This document shows, piece by piece, positions 25,289-34,061 of a stretch of DNA of 64,000 bases. The DNA comes from CAWIVH01 sp963839475. Its GTDB lineage: Bacteria; Acidobacteriota; UBA6911. The notes under the pieces were generated by a model that was not told where the DNA came from, did no database searches, and saw only the letters and a program-made list of their open reading frames with translations. How positions within the stretch are numbered: position 1 is the stretch's first letter; each line of letters starts with the position of its first letter. The translations under genes were made by a program, and so were the position numbers. The stretch spans positions 496,001 through 560,000 of the forward strand of contig CAWIVH010000015.1 of assembly GCA_963839475.1 (NCBI GenBank), in the 5' to 3' direction.

Positions 25289-26536
25289 ATGAAACAGCTC
25301 TGGTCGATGCTCCGGATTCCTTCTCTTCTGGTCGGATTGGCTGTTGCTCCCCTGCCGGTCGACGCCCAAGACCTGCTCCAGTGGCGCGGCCCGAACCGCG
25401 ATGGAACCCTTGCCTCATTCACTGAACCGAAAAACTGGCCCGACCAGTTAAAGCAGAAGTGGCAGATCAACGTCGGGTCGGGATACTCATCGCCGCTCCT
25501 GGTTAGCGGGAGGGTCTACCTCCTCACACGTCAGGGGGAAGAGGAAGTTGTGTCCTGCCTCGATTTTAAGACGGGCCGCCGTTTGTGGCGCGCATCGTAC
25601 CCTGCCGCTTACACGATGAATCCGGCGGCTATCAAGCATGGGAAGGGACCGAAATCGACCCCGGTCTACCAGGCGGGGAAGCTCTGCACATTCGGAATAA
25701 GCGGCATCCTCTCCTGCTTTGATGCCGAAAATGGCAGGCTACTCTGGCGTGCGGAATTTGGCAAAACATATCCTGTCACATCACCACTGTACGGGACATC
25801 CGCTTCTCCCGTGGTTGATCGCGGACTTGTAATCGTGCATGTCGGAGGTCCCGACCATGGGGCACTGACGGCGTTCAGCCTGGACACCGGGAAGCAAGCC
25901 TGGACCTGGAACGGGGACGGGCCGGCGTATGCCTCTCCGGTCATAGCGGAAATCGGCGGAGTTCGCCAGGTGATAACCCAATCTCAGAAATACCTGATCG
26001 GCATTTCTGCCGTCGACGGCAAATTGCTCTGGAGCCTCCCATTCACAACGGCATACGACCAGAACAGCATTACTCCGGTTCTCTACAAGGAGACCGTAAT
26101 TTATTCAGGATTGGACAAGGGAATCATGGCCGCAAAAATTTTGCAGAAAGGCGGCAAATGGGCGGCTGAGCGGGTGTGGGAAAACACCGCCGACGCTTTT
26201 TATATGAGCACACCCGTGCTCAATGGCGATCTTCTGATGGGTATGTCTCACAAAGCCAAGGGCCGCTTTATAGTCATGGATGCACGGACAGGAAAAACCC
26301 TGTGGGCTAGCAGTGGGCGGGAAGGCGATAACGCAGCTCTCCTGAGCTCTGGCGACAAATTGTATGTTCTGACCAACGATGCCGATTTTCTGGTGATGAA
26401 AATCGCCGGCACAAGCCTGCAGCCATTGCGACGCTACACCGTCGCCAAGAGCCAGACGTGGGCTCACCCGGTGCTGGTTGACAATCAGATCCTGGTAAAA
26501 GATGAGGAGACCCTTACTTTGTGGAGCTTCAATTAG
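25289..26536 (+). CDS. Exported PQQ-like beta-propeller protein
   Basis: A 415-residue protein with a signal peptide (about 1-27, ending VDAQ). The mature start LLQWRGPNRDGT is the hallmark of exported PQQ-like propellers. Repeats with W-x-x-x-x-G and A-A-x-x-G patterns follow (LDFKTGRRLWRA, FDAENGRLLWRAEF, FSLDTGKQAWTWN, DARTGKTLWASSG). It lacks the extra domains of quinoprotein dehydrogenases, so PQQ binding is not assured, and many such proteins are taken to be binding scaffolds. The start at 25289 follows a GGAGGG site. The gene is convergent with the M14 gene, 16 bp away. A second, diverged copy of this type is at 38269. Confidence 0.87.
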   Translation: MKQLWSMLRIPSLLVGLAVAPLPVDAQDLLQWRGPNRDGTLASFTEPKNWPDQLKQKWQINVGSGYSSPLLVSGRVYLLTRQGEEEVVSCLDFKTGRRLWRASYPAAYTMNPAAIKHGKGPKSTPVYQAGKLCTFGISGILSCFDAENGRLLWRAEFGKTYPVTSPLYGTSASPVVDRGLVIVHVGGPDHGALTAFSLDTGKQAWTWNGDGPAYASPVIAEIGGVRQVITQSQKYLIGISAVDGKLLWSLPFTTAYDQNSITPVLYKETVIYSGLDKGIMAAKILQKGGKWAAERVWENTADAFYMSTPVLNGDLLMGMSHKAKGRFIVMDARTGKTLWASSGREGDNAALLSSGDKLYVLTNDADFLVMKIAGTSLQPLRRYTVAKSQTWAHPVLVDNQILVKDEETLTLWSFN

Positions 26537-26552
26537 GTTCTCCGATTGGCAC

Positions 26553-29312
26553 TCAGCGGCGGTCGAGGTCGTTGAAATGCAACAGGGAATTGAAAAGCAG
26601 GTTGAACTCGCCGTGATTCGACCACCGGTAGCAGGGGTTGGTCGCAAATATCAGGACTCTCCCGCCGCCGACCGGCACATCTAAAATGGCCGGACGGTTC
26701 CGGATTTCGGCAGGATTTCTCATCAGCCCGCTTAAAACCGATTTTTCCGTACCCGGGAAACGCATCAGCACCTGTTTCTCACGATCCCGCTCCGGTACCT
26801 GGAGCAGCGGCCCATTGGCATAACGAACCGGCATGGTTTTCTGCGGGTACCCGTAAAATATCGGGCTGCCCGTCTGAAGGATTTCGGCCTCCACGATTGG
26901 CCCGGGCGCATAAAACTGGGGCGAGGGGCGGGCGGTGTCGATCGAACGGGTCAACCCGAACTCCGGCGGGAAAAAGCTTGCGCTTCCCAGGGTGATCAAC
27001 AGGCCGCCCGTTTCGACGAATCTTTGAAGTTCCATCGCTCCGGCCAGTCCCATTCCACCGGTAATGTCTTCGGATTCACCGTAGGATCCCAGGTTCTTGA
27101 ACTGTTCGCTCCGGGTGTAGGCGAGAGGTTTGCCGCGGGATTCCAAGTCGAAAACGATTCGTTTTCCGCTTCCGCCTTGACTTGGGATCAGAATCACATC
27201 ATAGGAGGCGCGAAGCTCTCCCCGTTTGACGCGTTCCTTATAGATTAAATCGTAGGGAATCTCGAACTTGTCAAGGGCATGGCGCACCCATCCCACCTCC
27301 TGCGTGCTGCCCCAGGTGCTGTAGACAGCAAGTCGGGGGAGGTCGACTGTGTGGACTGGAACCGCGGGGTTTTCATTCAGGGCGTAGGCTGTCAATCCAA
27401 GCGCTTCCACCTCTTTCTTTATGCGGTCGTACGCGGAATCCGGAGTCCGGCTGTCTCCGATAAGCAAGGTTCCTGCAGGCAATTCGGTGCTGCCGGCTTT
27501 GAAGGGCTTTTCCGCTGCATCGATTTTCAGATCCTTGAGACGCCATCGGAGGGTGGCCAGGTTATTGGAACCGGTGTGTGCAATCGCCAGCATCCTGGAG
27601 TTCCGGCTGCCGATCAGCTTCCCGCGCTGTATCACTTGCGCGATCGGTTCGACCGGGGCTTCCAAAACTGCCTTGTCGGCGATTTCGCGAATCTCAGTTT
27701 GCGTCATAAGCCCCAAGGTCCATGCCGTGTCGTCGTAAGTGCGCAGGCTTGCATCGGGGAAATCCTGCTTTTCGAGCAGAATCTTGGCCAGCCGTCCGTA
27801 GGGCTGATCTCGTTTCACGACGAACGAGCCGGAAGGGAAGGTCCCCTCTTTGAGTTTCAGATCAGAGGTTAGCGCACCGACTTCAATCCCCTGCTGGCGC
27901 AGCAGGTTCACAACCAGGTCCACGCGGGTCGCGTCGCGCTGGCCGGCGGGAATGATGTAGGCATAGGGCGGTGATTTTTTCCCGTCCTCGATGGAATTCC
28001 GGCTTTTCCTATAAAAATTTTCCAGCACGACGCGAGGAAAGGAAGCGGCCAACTCGAGTGCGCTTAGCACGCCGGTCTCCATGTAATTCGTGTTGTTGCG
28101 CATCGACCATTCGACCTCCTTGTAAGGGGGCAGCGGGCGATACCACTCTCGGGTGGTTTGGGATGGCTGCCCCTGGCCCCCTTCTATGGTGCGCTTCATG
28201 GTTGTGGCGCCACCGTTGCCGAAGGTTTCGTACATGCGGAGCATCCCATTGTGATTGGAAGCCATAAAGCCCATATAACCCGGAGACCACATGTCAACAA
28301 AGGCGTGGGTCCAGACCCCGGGCATGCCGTACTTCGTCATCTGAGCCATTTCGAAATTGGAAAACCACGGCAACTCGCCGTAGAGAATCGGATCGAGGGT
28401 GGGATTCTGTGGAGCCTGGCCGCTGAAAGTGTAGAGAAACGGAACGGACTCATGCAGCTCGTGGATGATGGGCGGATGCCAATTCAGATACCAGCGCAGA
28501 ATGTTCAGATTGGAAACCTGCGAGAAATGAATGTCGCGGTTGTTGTCGTGGAATACATATTTGCCCCAATAAGGCGGACCCGGAAGCCGGTTGCGCTCAT
28601 CGGTTAGATCCACCAGGTATTTGTTGTACCAATCGACATAGCGGTCCCTGCCATCCGGATCGGCCACAGGGGTCAGGGAAACGATGACGTTTTTCCTAAT
28701 CTGTTTTATTAAAGGTGTTTCTTCAACCACGAGGCGGTAGGCCAGCTCCATCAGCATTTCCGGAGGGCCGGTTTCGGCGCTGTGGAGACCCCCGACGATG
28801 TGGTAAATCGGCCTGGCGAGGTTCAGTATATCCGCTGCCTGGCTTTCGCTAATTCGCCGGGGGTCCGCCAGCTGTGCCAGGTAGTCCCGGTACTTTTCCA
28901 GGTCTCGAATCGAATCATCATTTCCGATGTAAACGACGATGCACTCCCTGCCTTCATCCGTGTTCCCGATGGATTGCACCCGGACGCGGGGACTCTTTTC
29001 GGCCAGAGCGCGGTAGTATTTCAGGATGTCGGCGTAAGCGGTCAATTTCTTGGGTTCCCCGATATAATGCCCGATGATTTCCTTCGGTGTGGGGATGCTG
29101 CCGGCCACCGGGAGGTGATCGACCAAAGGGCTGTGAAACTCGGGTCGCGTGGTCCACTCCCTGACGAGACGCGCAAACTCGGGGTCGCCGGCCGATTGTG
29201 CGGGAGGTTTGCTTTCACCCTGGGGGCGAACCTGCTGAATAAAAGTACCCGCACAAAAAACCGCCAGAATGCAGCGCAGGCCGCGCCTGCCAACAGAAAT
29301 CCTTATCCGCAT
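26553..29312 (-). CDS. Exported M14-family zinc carboxypeptidase-like protein with C-terminal domain
   Basis: A 919-residue protein. Signal peptide about 1-30. The M14 domain (about 75-440) shows the zinc ligands His177 and Glu180 in GLHSAETG, the following TPVADPDGRDRY and NNRDIHF segments, and a later WHPPIIHELHES, where the third ligand is expected. The rest (about 450-919) resembles the DUF/amidotransferase-like domain found behind this subtype, including FVETGGLLITLGSASFF. The family releases C-terminal residues from peptides or acts on cell-wall peptides. The start is set by GGAGAG before the ATG at 29312. It is divergent from a Gfo/Idh/MocA gene across 228 bp and convergent with the PQQ-like gene. 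Together with the S9 peptidase it suggests extracellular protein use. Confidence 0.88.
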   Translation of the reverse strand: MRIRISVGRRGLRCILAVFCAGTFIQQVRPQGESKPPAQSAGDPEFARLVREWTTRPEFHSPLVDHLPVAGSIPTPKEIIGHYIGEPKKLTAYADILKYYRALAEKSPRVRVQSIGNTDEGRECIVVYIGNDDSIRDLEKYRDYLAQLADPRRISESQAADILNLARPIYHIVGGLHSAETGPPEMLMELAYRLVVEETPLIKQIRKNVIVSLTPVADPDGRDRYVDWYNKYLVDLTDERNRLPGPPYWGKYVFHDNNRDIHFSQVSNLNILRWYLNWHPPIIHELHESVPFLYTFSGQAPQNPTLDPILYGELPWFSNFEMAQMTKYGMPGVWTHAFVDMWSPGYMGFMASNHNGMLRMYETFGNGGATTMKRTIEGGQGQPSQTTREWYRPLPPYKEVEWSMRNNTNYMETGVLSALELAASFPRVVLENFYRKSRNSIEDGKKSPPYAYIIPAGQRDATRVDLVVNLLRQQGIEVGALTSDLKLKEGTFPSGSFVVKRDQPYGRLAKILLEKQDFPDASLRTYDDTAWTLGLMTQTEIREIADKAVLEAPVEPIAQVIQRGKLIGSRNSRMLAIAHTGSNNLATLRWRLKDLKIDAAEKPFKAGSTELPAGTLLIGDSRTPDSAYDRIKKEVEALGLTAYALNENPAVPVHTVDLPRLAVYSTWGSTQEVGWVRHALDKFEIPYDLIYKERVKRGELRASYDVILIPSQGGSGKRIVFDLESRGKPLAYTRSEQFKNLGSYGESEDITGGMGLAGAMELQRFVETGGLLITLGSASFFPPEFGLTRSIDTARPSPQFYAPGPIVEAEILQTGSPIFYGYPQKTMPVRYANGPLLQVPERDREKQVLMRFPGTEKSVLSGLMRNPAEIRNRPAILDVPVGGGRVLIFATNPCYRWSNHGEFNLLFNSLLHFNDLDRR

Positions 29313-29540
29313 TGCATGCTCTCCAATCGAGATGAAAACAAATTGCCATCGGAAGATCGGGGTTATACCACGATAATATCATGATTGAAATCCTGGCCGT
29401 CCTGGCGGCTCGATCTGAGCTGAGGACTTGCCGGCAATTGGGTCCTTCGGATGGCAGCTCAAAACAAATTAATGCCGTCAATCCCGAAAGTCCGATAGAA
29501 TCGCCCGGATGGGGGATGTCGAGAACAAAGGAGGTTAGGA

Positions 29541-30890
29541 ATGGAATCGTTGCACAGACGTGAGTTCATCAGAAAATCTGCGGCTTCGACGGCCGGGATC
29601 GTTGCCGGTGCGCCGGCGGTCGCAGCGAATTGGGCACAGAGGAGCCCCAACGACACGATTAACGTTGCAGTCATAGGAATTCGTGATCGCGGCCTCATTT
29701 ACAACGGAGGCGGGCATTGCGCAAATCTCGCCAAGATTCCCGGCGTCCGCATCGTGAAGCTGTGCGACGTCGACGAGAGGCTCCTGCCCAAAGCGGTTGC
29801 CGATTTGGAGGGCGTCGCGGGCTACAAGGCCAAAACCGAAGTGGATTTCCGACGATTGCTCGATGACAAGGAGATCGACGCCGTCACCATCGCCACCCCC
29901 GATCACTGGCACGCGCTCATGACAATCTGGGCCTGTCAGGCGGGCAAAGACGTCTACGTGGAAAAGCCGGTCTCTTATACCTTGAACGAAGGCCGGCGGA
30001 TGGTGCAGGCAGCGCGAAAATATAATCGGGTGGTGCAGGTCGGGACCCAGAGCCGGAGCAGCCCCGTTGTGCACGAGGCGGTCAAACTGATCCGTCAGGG
30101 GTTACTGGGCGAAGTTTACATGGGTAAGGCCTTCGTCTACCGTTACCGGCAGAACATCGGCCACAAGGAAGACAGCCCCATCCCTCAAGGGGTCAATTGG
30201 GACATGTTCCTGGGGCCGGCTCCCTATCGCCCGTTTAACGAAAACCGTTTCCACTACCAGTGGCATTGGGTCTGGGACACCAGCACTACGGAGTTTGGCA
30301 ACAACGGAACGCACGGCATGGACCGGATCCGGATGGCTTTGAACAAACGCGTGCATCCGGAAAAAATACATTGCGCAGGCAATCTGTATAACCGCCGCGG
30401 ATCGGATCAAGAGGTTCCAAACTTCCAATTTGCCACGTTTGAATATGGTGACGGGACAATTCTAGAGCTTGAAGTGCGATGCCTGGACACCAATTCCGAA
30501 GGCGGCGAGCGGGAAGGTAGCCTGATATATGGTACAGAAGGATGGATGTACCTCAATCACACTTATTTCAGGACCTATCGCGGGCGCAAGGACGAGCCCG
30601 GCCCGGCCATGAACGGCAAGGAAATGAATCCGCCCCTGGGGCAGTTGGAAACACTGCATTTCGGCAACTGGATCAACTGCATTCGTTCTCGCAAATGGCA
30701 GGATCTCAATGCGGACATCCTCGAAGGGCATATGTCCACCGCCATGATGCACTTGGGCAACATTTCGTTCCGGACCGGGCGAAAGCTCCACTTCAACCCG
30801 ACCTCGGAAAAGTTTGTCAACGACGAGGATGCCGACAGCTACCTCACGCGTGAGTACCGACCGCCCTACACCATGCCGGATCCGGTGTGA
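29541..30890 (+). CDS. Tat-exported Gfo/Idh/MocA-family oxidoreductase (1 of 3)
   Basis: A 449-residue protein. A twin-arginine-type leader (HRREFIRKSAAS, then a hydrophobic stretch) covers about 1-34. The Rossmann domain begins at INVAVIGIRDRG, and the family marker EKP is present in VYVEKPVSYTL with the IATPDHWHALM segment before it. The C-terminal alpha/beta domain includes FGNNGTHGMDRIRMAL. The nucleotide-binding GxGxxG loop is atypical: GIRDRG replaces the second glycine. Members oxidise or reduce sugars and cyclitols with NAD(P); Tat export in this phylum suggests periplasmic action with a tightly bound cofactor. GGAGG precedes the ATG. A TIM-barrel gene follows 129 bp downstream and may share its transcript. 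Confidence 0.9.
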   Translation: MESLHRREFIRKSAASTAGIVAGAPAVAANWAQRSPNDTINVAVIGIRDRGLIYNGGGHCANLAKIPGVRIVKLCDVDERLLPKAVADLEGVAGYKAKTEVDFRRLLDDKEIDAVTIATPDHWHALMTIWACQAGKDVYVEKPVSYTLNEGRRMVQAARKYNRVVQVGTQSRSSPVVHEAVKLIRQGLLGEVYMGKAFVYRYRQNIGHKEDSPIPQGVNWDMFLGPAPYRPFNENRFHYQWHWVWDTSTTEFGNNGTHGMDRIRMALNKRVHPEKIHCAGNLYNRRGSDQEVPNFQFATFEYGDGTILELEVRCLDTNSEGGEREGSLIYGTEGWMYLNHTYFRTYRGRKDEPGPAMNGKEMNPPLGQLETLHFGNWINCIRSRKWQDLNADILEGHMSTAMMHLGNISFRTGRKLHFNPTSEKFVNDEDADSYLTREYRPPYTMPDPV

Positions 30891-31019
30891 GAATGGGCCG
30901 GGGGTTCTATTACAGTTCGATCGATGATGACCGATTTCAGCGGGCCGGAAGGGCAAAATCCAACGATCCGATTTTGCCGTTGCCGGCGAATGCAGAATGA
31001 TCAGGAAGGGAGTTCGACT

Positions 31020-31877
31020 ATGCATGGAAAGATTGACAGGCGGCAGTTTATTCAGGCCGGCGGTGCGGTAATGGCCGGGGCGATGGCATCGACACTTGCG
31101 GGGAGCGTAACGGCTCAGGAACCCGCCCGGCTGAGGAAAGCGGTCGGTTGGGGCATGGTAGACCCGACGCTTTCAGTCGAAGACCGGTTTCGCCTCGCCA
31201 AAGATGTGGGGTTCGCAGGCGTCGAAGTGACACGGCACGCCCGCGACGAAAAACTCGAACCGCAAGTCCTGGCGCGGGCTAGCGAGAAGATCGGAGTGCC
31301 TATACATGGGGTCGTCAATGGCTCCTATGAAGACCTGAAAGAGGCTATCGACGATGCTGTCACCTTCGGCGCCAATACGGTCCTGCATGTTGTCCGGACG
31401 AGCCCTGACGGATCGTATATGGAGAACTATCGCCGATCGCAGGAGCTTATTCGAGGGGCTATTCCTCATGCCGAGCAGAAGAAAGTCAAGATCCTCGTCG
31501 AGAACGTCTGGGCCACCTTCCTGATCGAGCCGCTGACTATGGCCCGCTATGTCGACGAGCTGGGCAGTCCTTGGGTGAAAGCTTACTTCGACATCGGCAA
31601 CGTGATGCGGTGGGGCTATCCGCAGCACTGGATCGAGGTGCTTGGAAAGCGGATTGACAAGATCCATATCAAGGAATTCAGCCTCAAGGTTGCCATGAAG
31701 GAGGGGATGAGCAAGGGATTCAACTTCCCCATCGGGCAGGGCGATATCAATTGGGCGAAAGTGCGCGAGGAGTTGAAGAAGATAGGGTACAACGATTGGG
31801 CCACTGTCGAGGTTCCCGGGGGTGACCGCCAGAAGCTGGCAGACATATCCCAGCAGATGGACAAGGTTTTGTATTAG
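31020..31877 (+). CDS. Tat-exported xylose-isomerase-like TIM-barrel protein
   Basis: A 285-residue protein. The leader begins KIDRRQFIQAGGAV and ends near TAQ (about residue 34). The remainder is a TIM barrel of the sugar phosphate isomerase/epimerase family, with the metal ligands expected in order: Glu in ILVENVW, Asp in YFDIGNVM, His in KIHIKEF and Glu in ATVEVPGG. The family isomerises or epimerises sugars and keto-sugars. The start at 31020 is preceded by GGAAGGGAG. It lies 129 bp after a Gfo/Idh/MocA gene. Such pairs are frequent in acidobacteria, planctomycetes and Bacteroidetes, where the oxidoreductase and the barrel may act in sequence on oxidised sugars. A strong hairpin ends the unit. 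Confidence 0.88.
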   Translation: MHGKIDRRQFIQAGGAVMAGAMASTLAGSVTAQEPARLRKAVGWGMVDPTLSVEDRFRLAKDVGFAGVEVTRHARDEKLEPQVLARASEKIGVPIHGVVNGSYEDLKEAIDDAVTFGANTVLHVVRTSPDGSYMENYRRSQELIRGAIPHAEQKKVKILVENVWATFLIEPLTMARYVDELGSPWVKAYFDIGNVMRWGYPQHWIEVLGKRIDKIHIKEFSLKVAMKEGMSKGFNFPIGQGDINWAKVREELKKIGYNDWATVEVPGGDRQKLADISQQMDKVLY

Positions 31878-31916
31878 CCATGGAATGAAACGGGGTGCCG
31901 CAAAACTGGATTTTGG

Positions 31917-31947
31917 ATCAGGACAGGGCTCCAAGCCCTGTCCTGAT
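31917..31947 (+). terminator. Perfect 13-bp hairpin after the TIM-barrel gene
   Basis: ATCAGGACAGGGC pairs perfectly with GCCCTGTCCTGAT around a 5-nt loop, 39 bp past the stop. The stem is strong but no T run follows directly, so it may be a terminator or a transcript-end stabiliser. Confidence 0.65.
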
Positions 31948-32363
31948 ATGCCTCATGGCTCCTGTTTTTCTTCCAGCCAGTCTGTGGCGAATCGCGCAAA
32001 AACAACCTTCTCATAAGGATTCGGCGGCCCGCGTTTGGAGGCGACCACCGCCGGGATTCGATAGGTGTGATAGCCAACAGTGCCGGAGAGTGCCTGCCAC
32101 GCCCACGCGGTTTATTGAGAACAGAAACTTGGACTTGCGCACGCCGGGAATCATCCACCTGCGGCAAATACAGCAAAACAAATCAAACCGCTAAGTCGCA
32201 AAGGCCGCAAAGGTTTTATTTATATATCTTTGCGGTCTTCGTGGTCTTCGCGGTTTAATCTCTTGAGCGCTCCAAGTTTCCGGAGAGTTTTTTTGACAAC
32301 GCGGCGACCGGAATCGATTTCGAGAATTTACGTCGGGGCAAATGCATCGTTCGCTTACTTCCG
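31948..32363. other. Non-coding stretch with a repeat-like inverted element
   Basis: No supported gene lies between the TIM-barrel hairpin and the aminotransferase end at 32364. The notable content is the inverted element at 32185-32256; the rest shows nothing I can name. Confidence 0.55.
32185..32256. repeat. Imperfect long inverted repeat (REP-like)
   Basis: A left arm of about 29 bases (32185-32213) with GTCGCAAAGGCCGCAAAGG pairs imperfectly with a right arm (32227-32256) containing CTTTGCGGTCTTCGTGG; the loop is TTTTATTTATATA. From memory, similar CCGCAAAGACxCGAAG-type elements recur in intergenic DNA of several soil phyla. It lies between convergent genes (31877 and 32364), where a bidirectional stop signal would be expected. 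Confidence 0.6.
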
Positions 32364-33719
32364 TCAAATCGATGCGAGTCGATCCCGGTTCTCGTGGACT
32401 TTGAAGATGGCATCGGCAATATCATCCATGTCCTGTTTCGTGGCGAGCAAGGGTCCGGAAGCCCACAGCATGACCATGTTTTCGCACACCTGGTCGCACT
32501 TGGGACAGAGCATCTCGTCACGGAATTGCTGCAGTCGCCGGGCGGAATACATGCGCTGGTAGACGCGGGATTTGACGATTTTGTCCACCCAGGGTTCCCG
32601 GTGCAGCCCGCGTTCGATGTAAGGGCTGAGACTGATGCCTTCAGCTTCAACGGCTTTCAGGAAGCGGCCCCGGTCGGCTCCGTTGAAATGCTCTTTCCGA
32701 TAGGTCATGGTGTAGAGATAGAACGATCCGCTGGCCGTGCCGGGGTAGAGTTTTTGGGGAACTACACCGGGGAATCCCGCCAGCTTCGAGGTGAGATAAG
32801 CAGCGTTTTCGTTACGGCGGAGGAACCGCTCCCGCGCGCCGGCCAACTGTCCCAGCAATACGGCGGCCTGGAATTCATTCATGCGGTATTTCGGCCCGAT
32901 GACCTCGGTGCGTCCCCGCCGTGACGTTCCATGGTTATGAACCGTATAGCACTTATCCATGAGCTCTTCGTCATCGCCTATGATCGCGCCGCCTTCTCCG
33001 CAGGCAATGGTTTTGCTGGTTTGAAAACTGAAACACCCTACGTTGCCGATCGCGCCAAGTTTTTTGCCCTGGTATTCTCCCAGGTGCGCCTGACAGGCAT
33101 CCTCGATAACGGGTATTTTGTGCTCCCTGGCTATAGCCATGATCCGTTCCAAGTGGCAGGGCTGCCCCATCATGTCTACCGGCATGATGGCACGGGTGTT
33201 TTCGGTGATTCGTCGTTGCACATCCTGAGGATCCAGTTGGAATGAATCCGGATCCAGATCCGCCAGGACCGGCAAAGCACGGCTGGCCAGGATGCCCATG
33301 ATAGTTCCGGGATCGGTATACGGCGAGGTGATGACTTCGTCGCCGGGACCGATTCCAAGGGCCTCCACGCATGTGTGCAGGGCCTGCGTGCCGGAACCGG
33401 TAGCCACGCAGAAACGGGTTCCCATCATTCGGGCATACTCGGCCTCAAAGGTGGGCACTGTGCCGTTTGCCGATTGAATGCGGCACCAGATGCCGCTCCG
33501 GGTGGTCTTGACGATCGCCTCGACGACCTTCTCATCGCAATAGGGCCAGGCGGGCCAGGATTTGTTTTTGCGGACCGGCTCCCCTCCCAAAATTGCCAGT
33601 TTACCGGTCTGGCGCGCTGCCTTGGACTGCGCTTTTAGGATTGGAGATGCGGTCAGAGCCGCTGAGCTTGCTGAGGTAGCAGCAATAAATTCTCTTCGGG
33701 TCATATCGAGCTTTCTCAT
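32364..33719 (-). CDS. DegT/DnrJ/EryC1/StrS-type PLP aminotransferase with a Tat-like leader
   Basis: A 451-residue protein. It begins MRKLDMTRREFIAATSASSA followed by a hydrophobic stretch, which resembles a twin-arginine leader. The body is a sugar aminotransferase of the DegT family: VATGSGTQALHTCVEALGIG (cofactor loop), PVIEDACQAHLGEYQGKKLG and the PLP lysine in SFQTSKTIACGEGG. The family transaminates keto-sugars, normally as NDP-sugars in the cytosol. A leader on such an enzyme is unusual. The start at 33719 is set by AAGGAGTG before the ATG; the longer reading from 33905 has no support. It is divergent from the ceramidase-like gene. Alternative: an inactive leader and cytosolic enzyme; the motif and hydrophobic stretch argue against that. 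Confidence 0.88.
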   Translation of the reverse strand: MRKLDMTRREFIAATSASSAALTASPILKAQSKAARQTGKLAILGGEPVRKNKSWPAWPYCDEKVVEAIVKTTRSGIWCRIQSANGTVPTFEAEYARMMGTRFCVATGSGTQALHTCVEALGIGPGDEVITSPYTDPGTIMGILASRALPVLADLDPDSFQLDPQDVQRRITENTRAIMPVDMMGQPCHLERIMAIAREHKIPVIEDACQAHLGEYQGKKLGAIGNVGCFSFQTSKTIACGEGGAIIGDDEELMDKCYTVHNHGTSRRGRTEVIGPKYRMNEFQAAVLLGQLAGARERFLRRNENAAYLTSKLAGFPGVVPQKLYPGTASGSFYLYTMTYRKEHFNGADRGRFLKAVEAEGISLSPYIERGLHREPWVDKIVKSRVYQRMYSARRLQQFRDEMLCPKCDQVCENMVMLWASGPLLATKQDMDDIADAIFKVHENRDRLASI

Positions 33720-34061
33720 AATCACTCCTTGCCTGATGATCGGGCGCAAGCCGCCTGCAATAGGATGATGCAAGCGCCCAAGGCTCGCACCGGCAATTTT
33801 CCCGCAGCACTTCTTGAGTCGTTTCCGTCGCGCATCATGGCATTCGGGGGTATCAATTCCCGGCCAGAATAGCACTCCGGTCGCAGGGCAAATAGGAAAA
33901 ACCATCCGGAGGAGGAGCCTTGCACCATCGGGGTCCTGAATTCATCCCGGACCCAAATGGAATATGCCGGAACCACATAGGCTGTCCGATTCAGATTGAC
34001 CGGTCCTGCGGATCTGCGGACAATGGGCGCTCATAGTCCAAAGCATCAAAAAAGGGCCTTT
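33720..34061. other. Divergent intergenic region between the aminotransferase and ceramidase-like genes
   Basis: No gene. It should contain promoters for both directions. One small inverted repeat (GGGTCC ... GGACCC at about 33932-33955) is visible; no clear -10/-35 boxes can be assigned. Confidence 0.5.

Noticed and set aside
25289..26536. Quinoprotein alcohol dehydrogenase
   Set aside because: Only propeller repeats are present; the calcium/PQQ residues and the cytochrome domain of such dehydrogenases are not seen.
32185..32256. Possible CRISPR repeat unit
   Set aside because: Only one inverted pair with no regularly spaced copies or spacers; no cas genes nearby.
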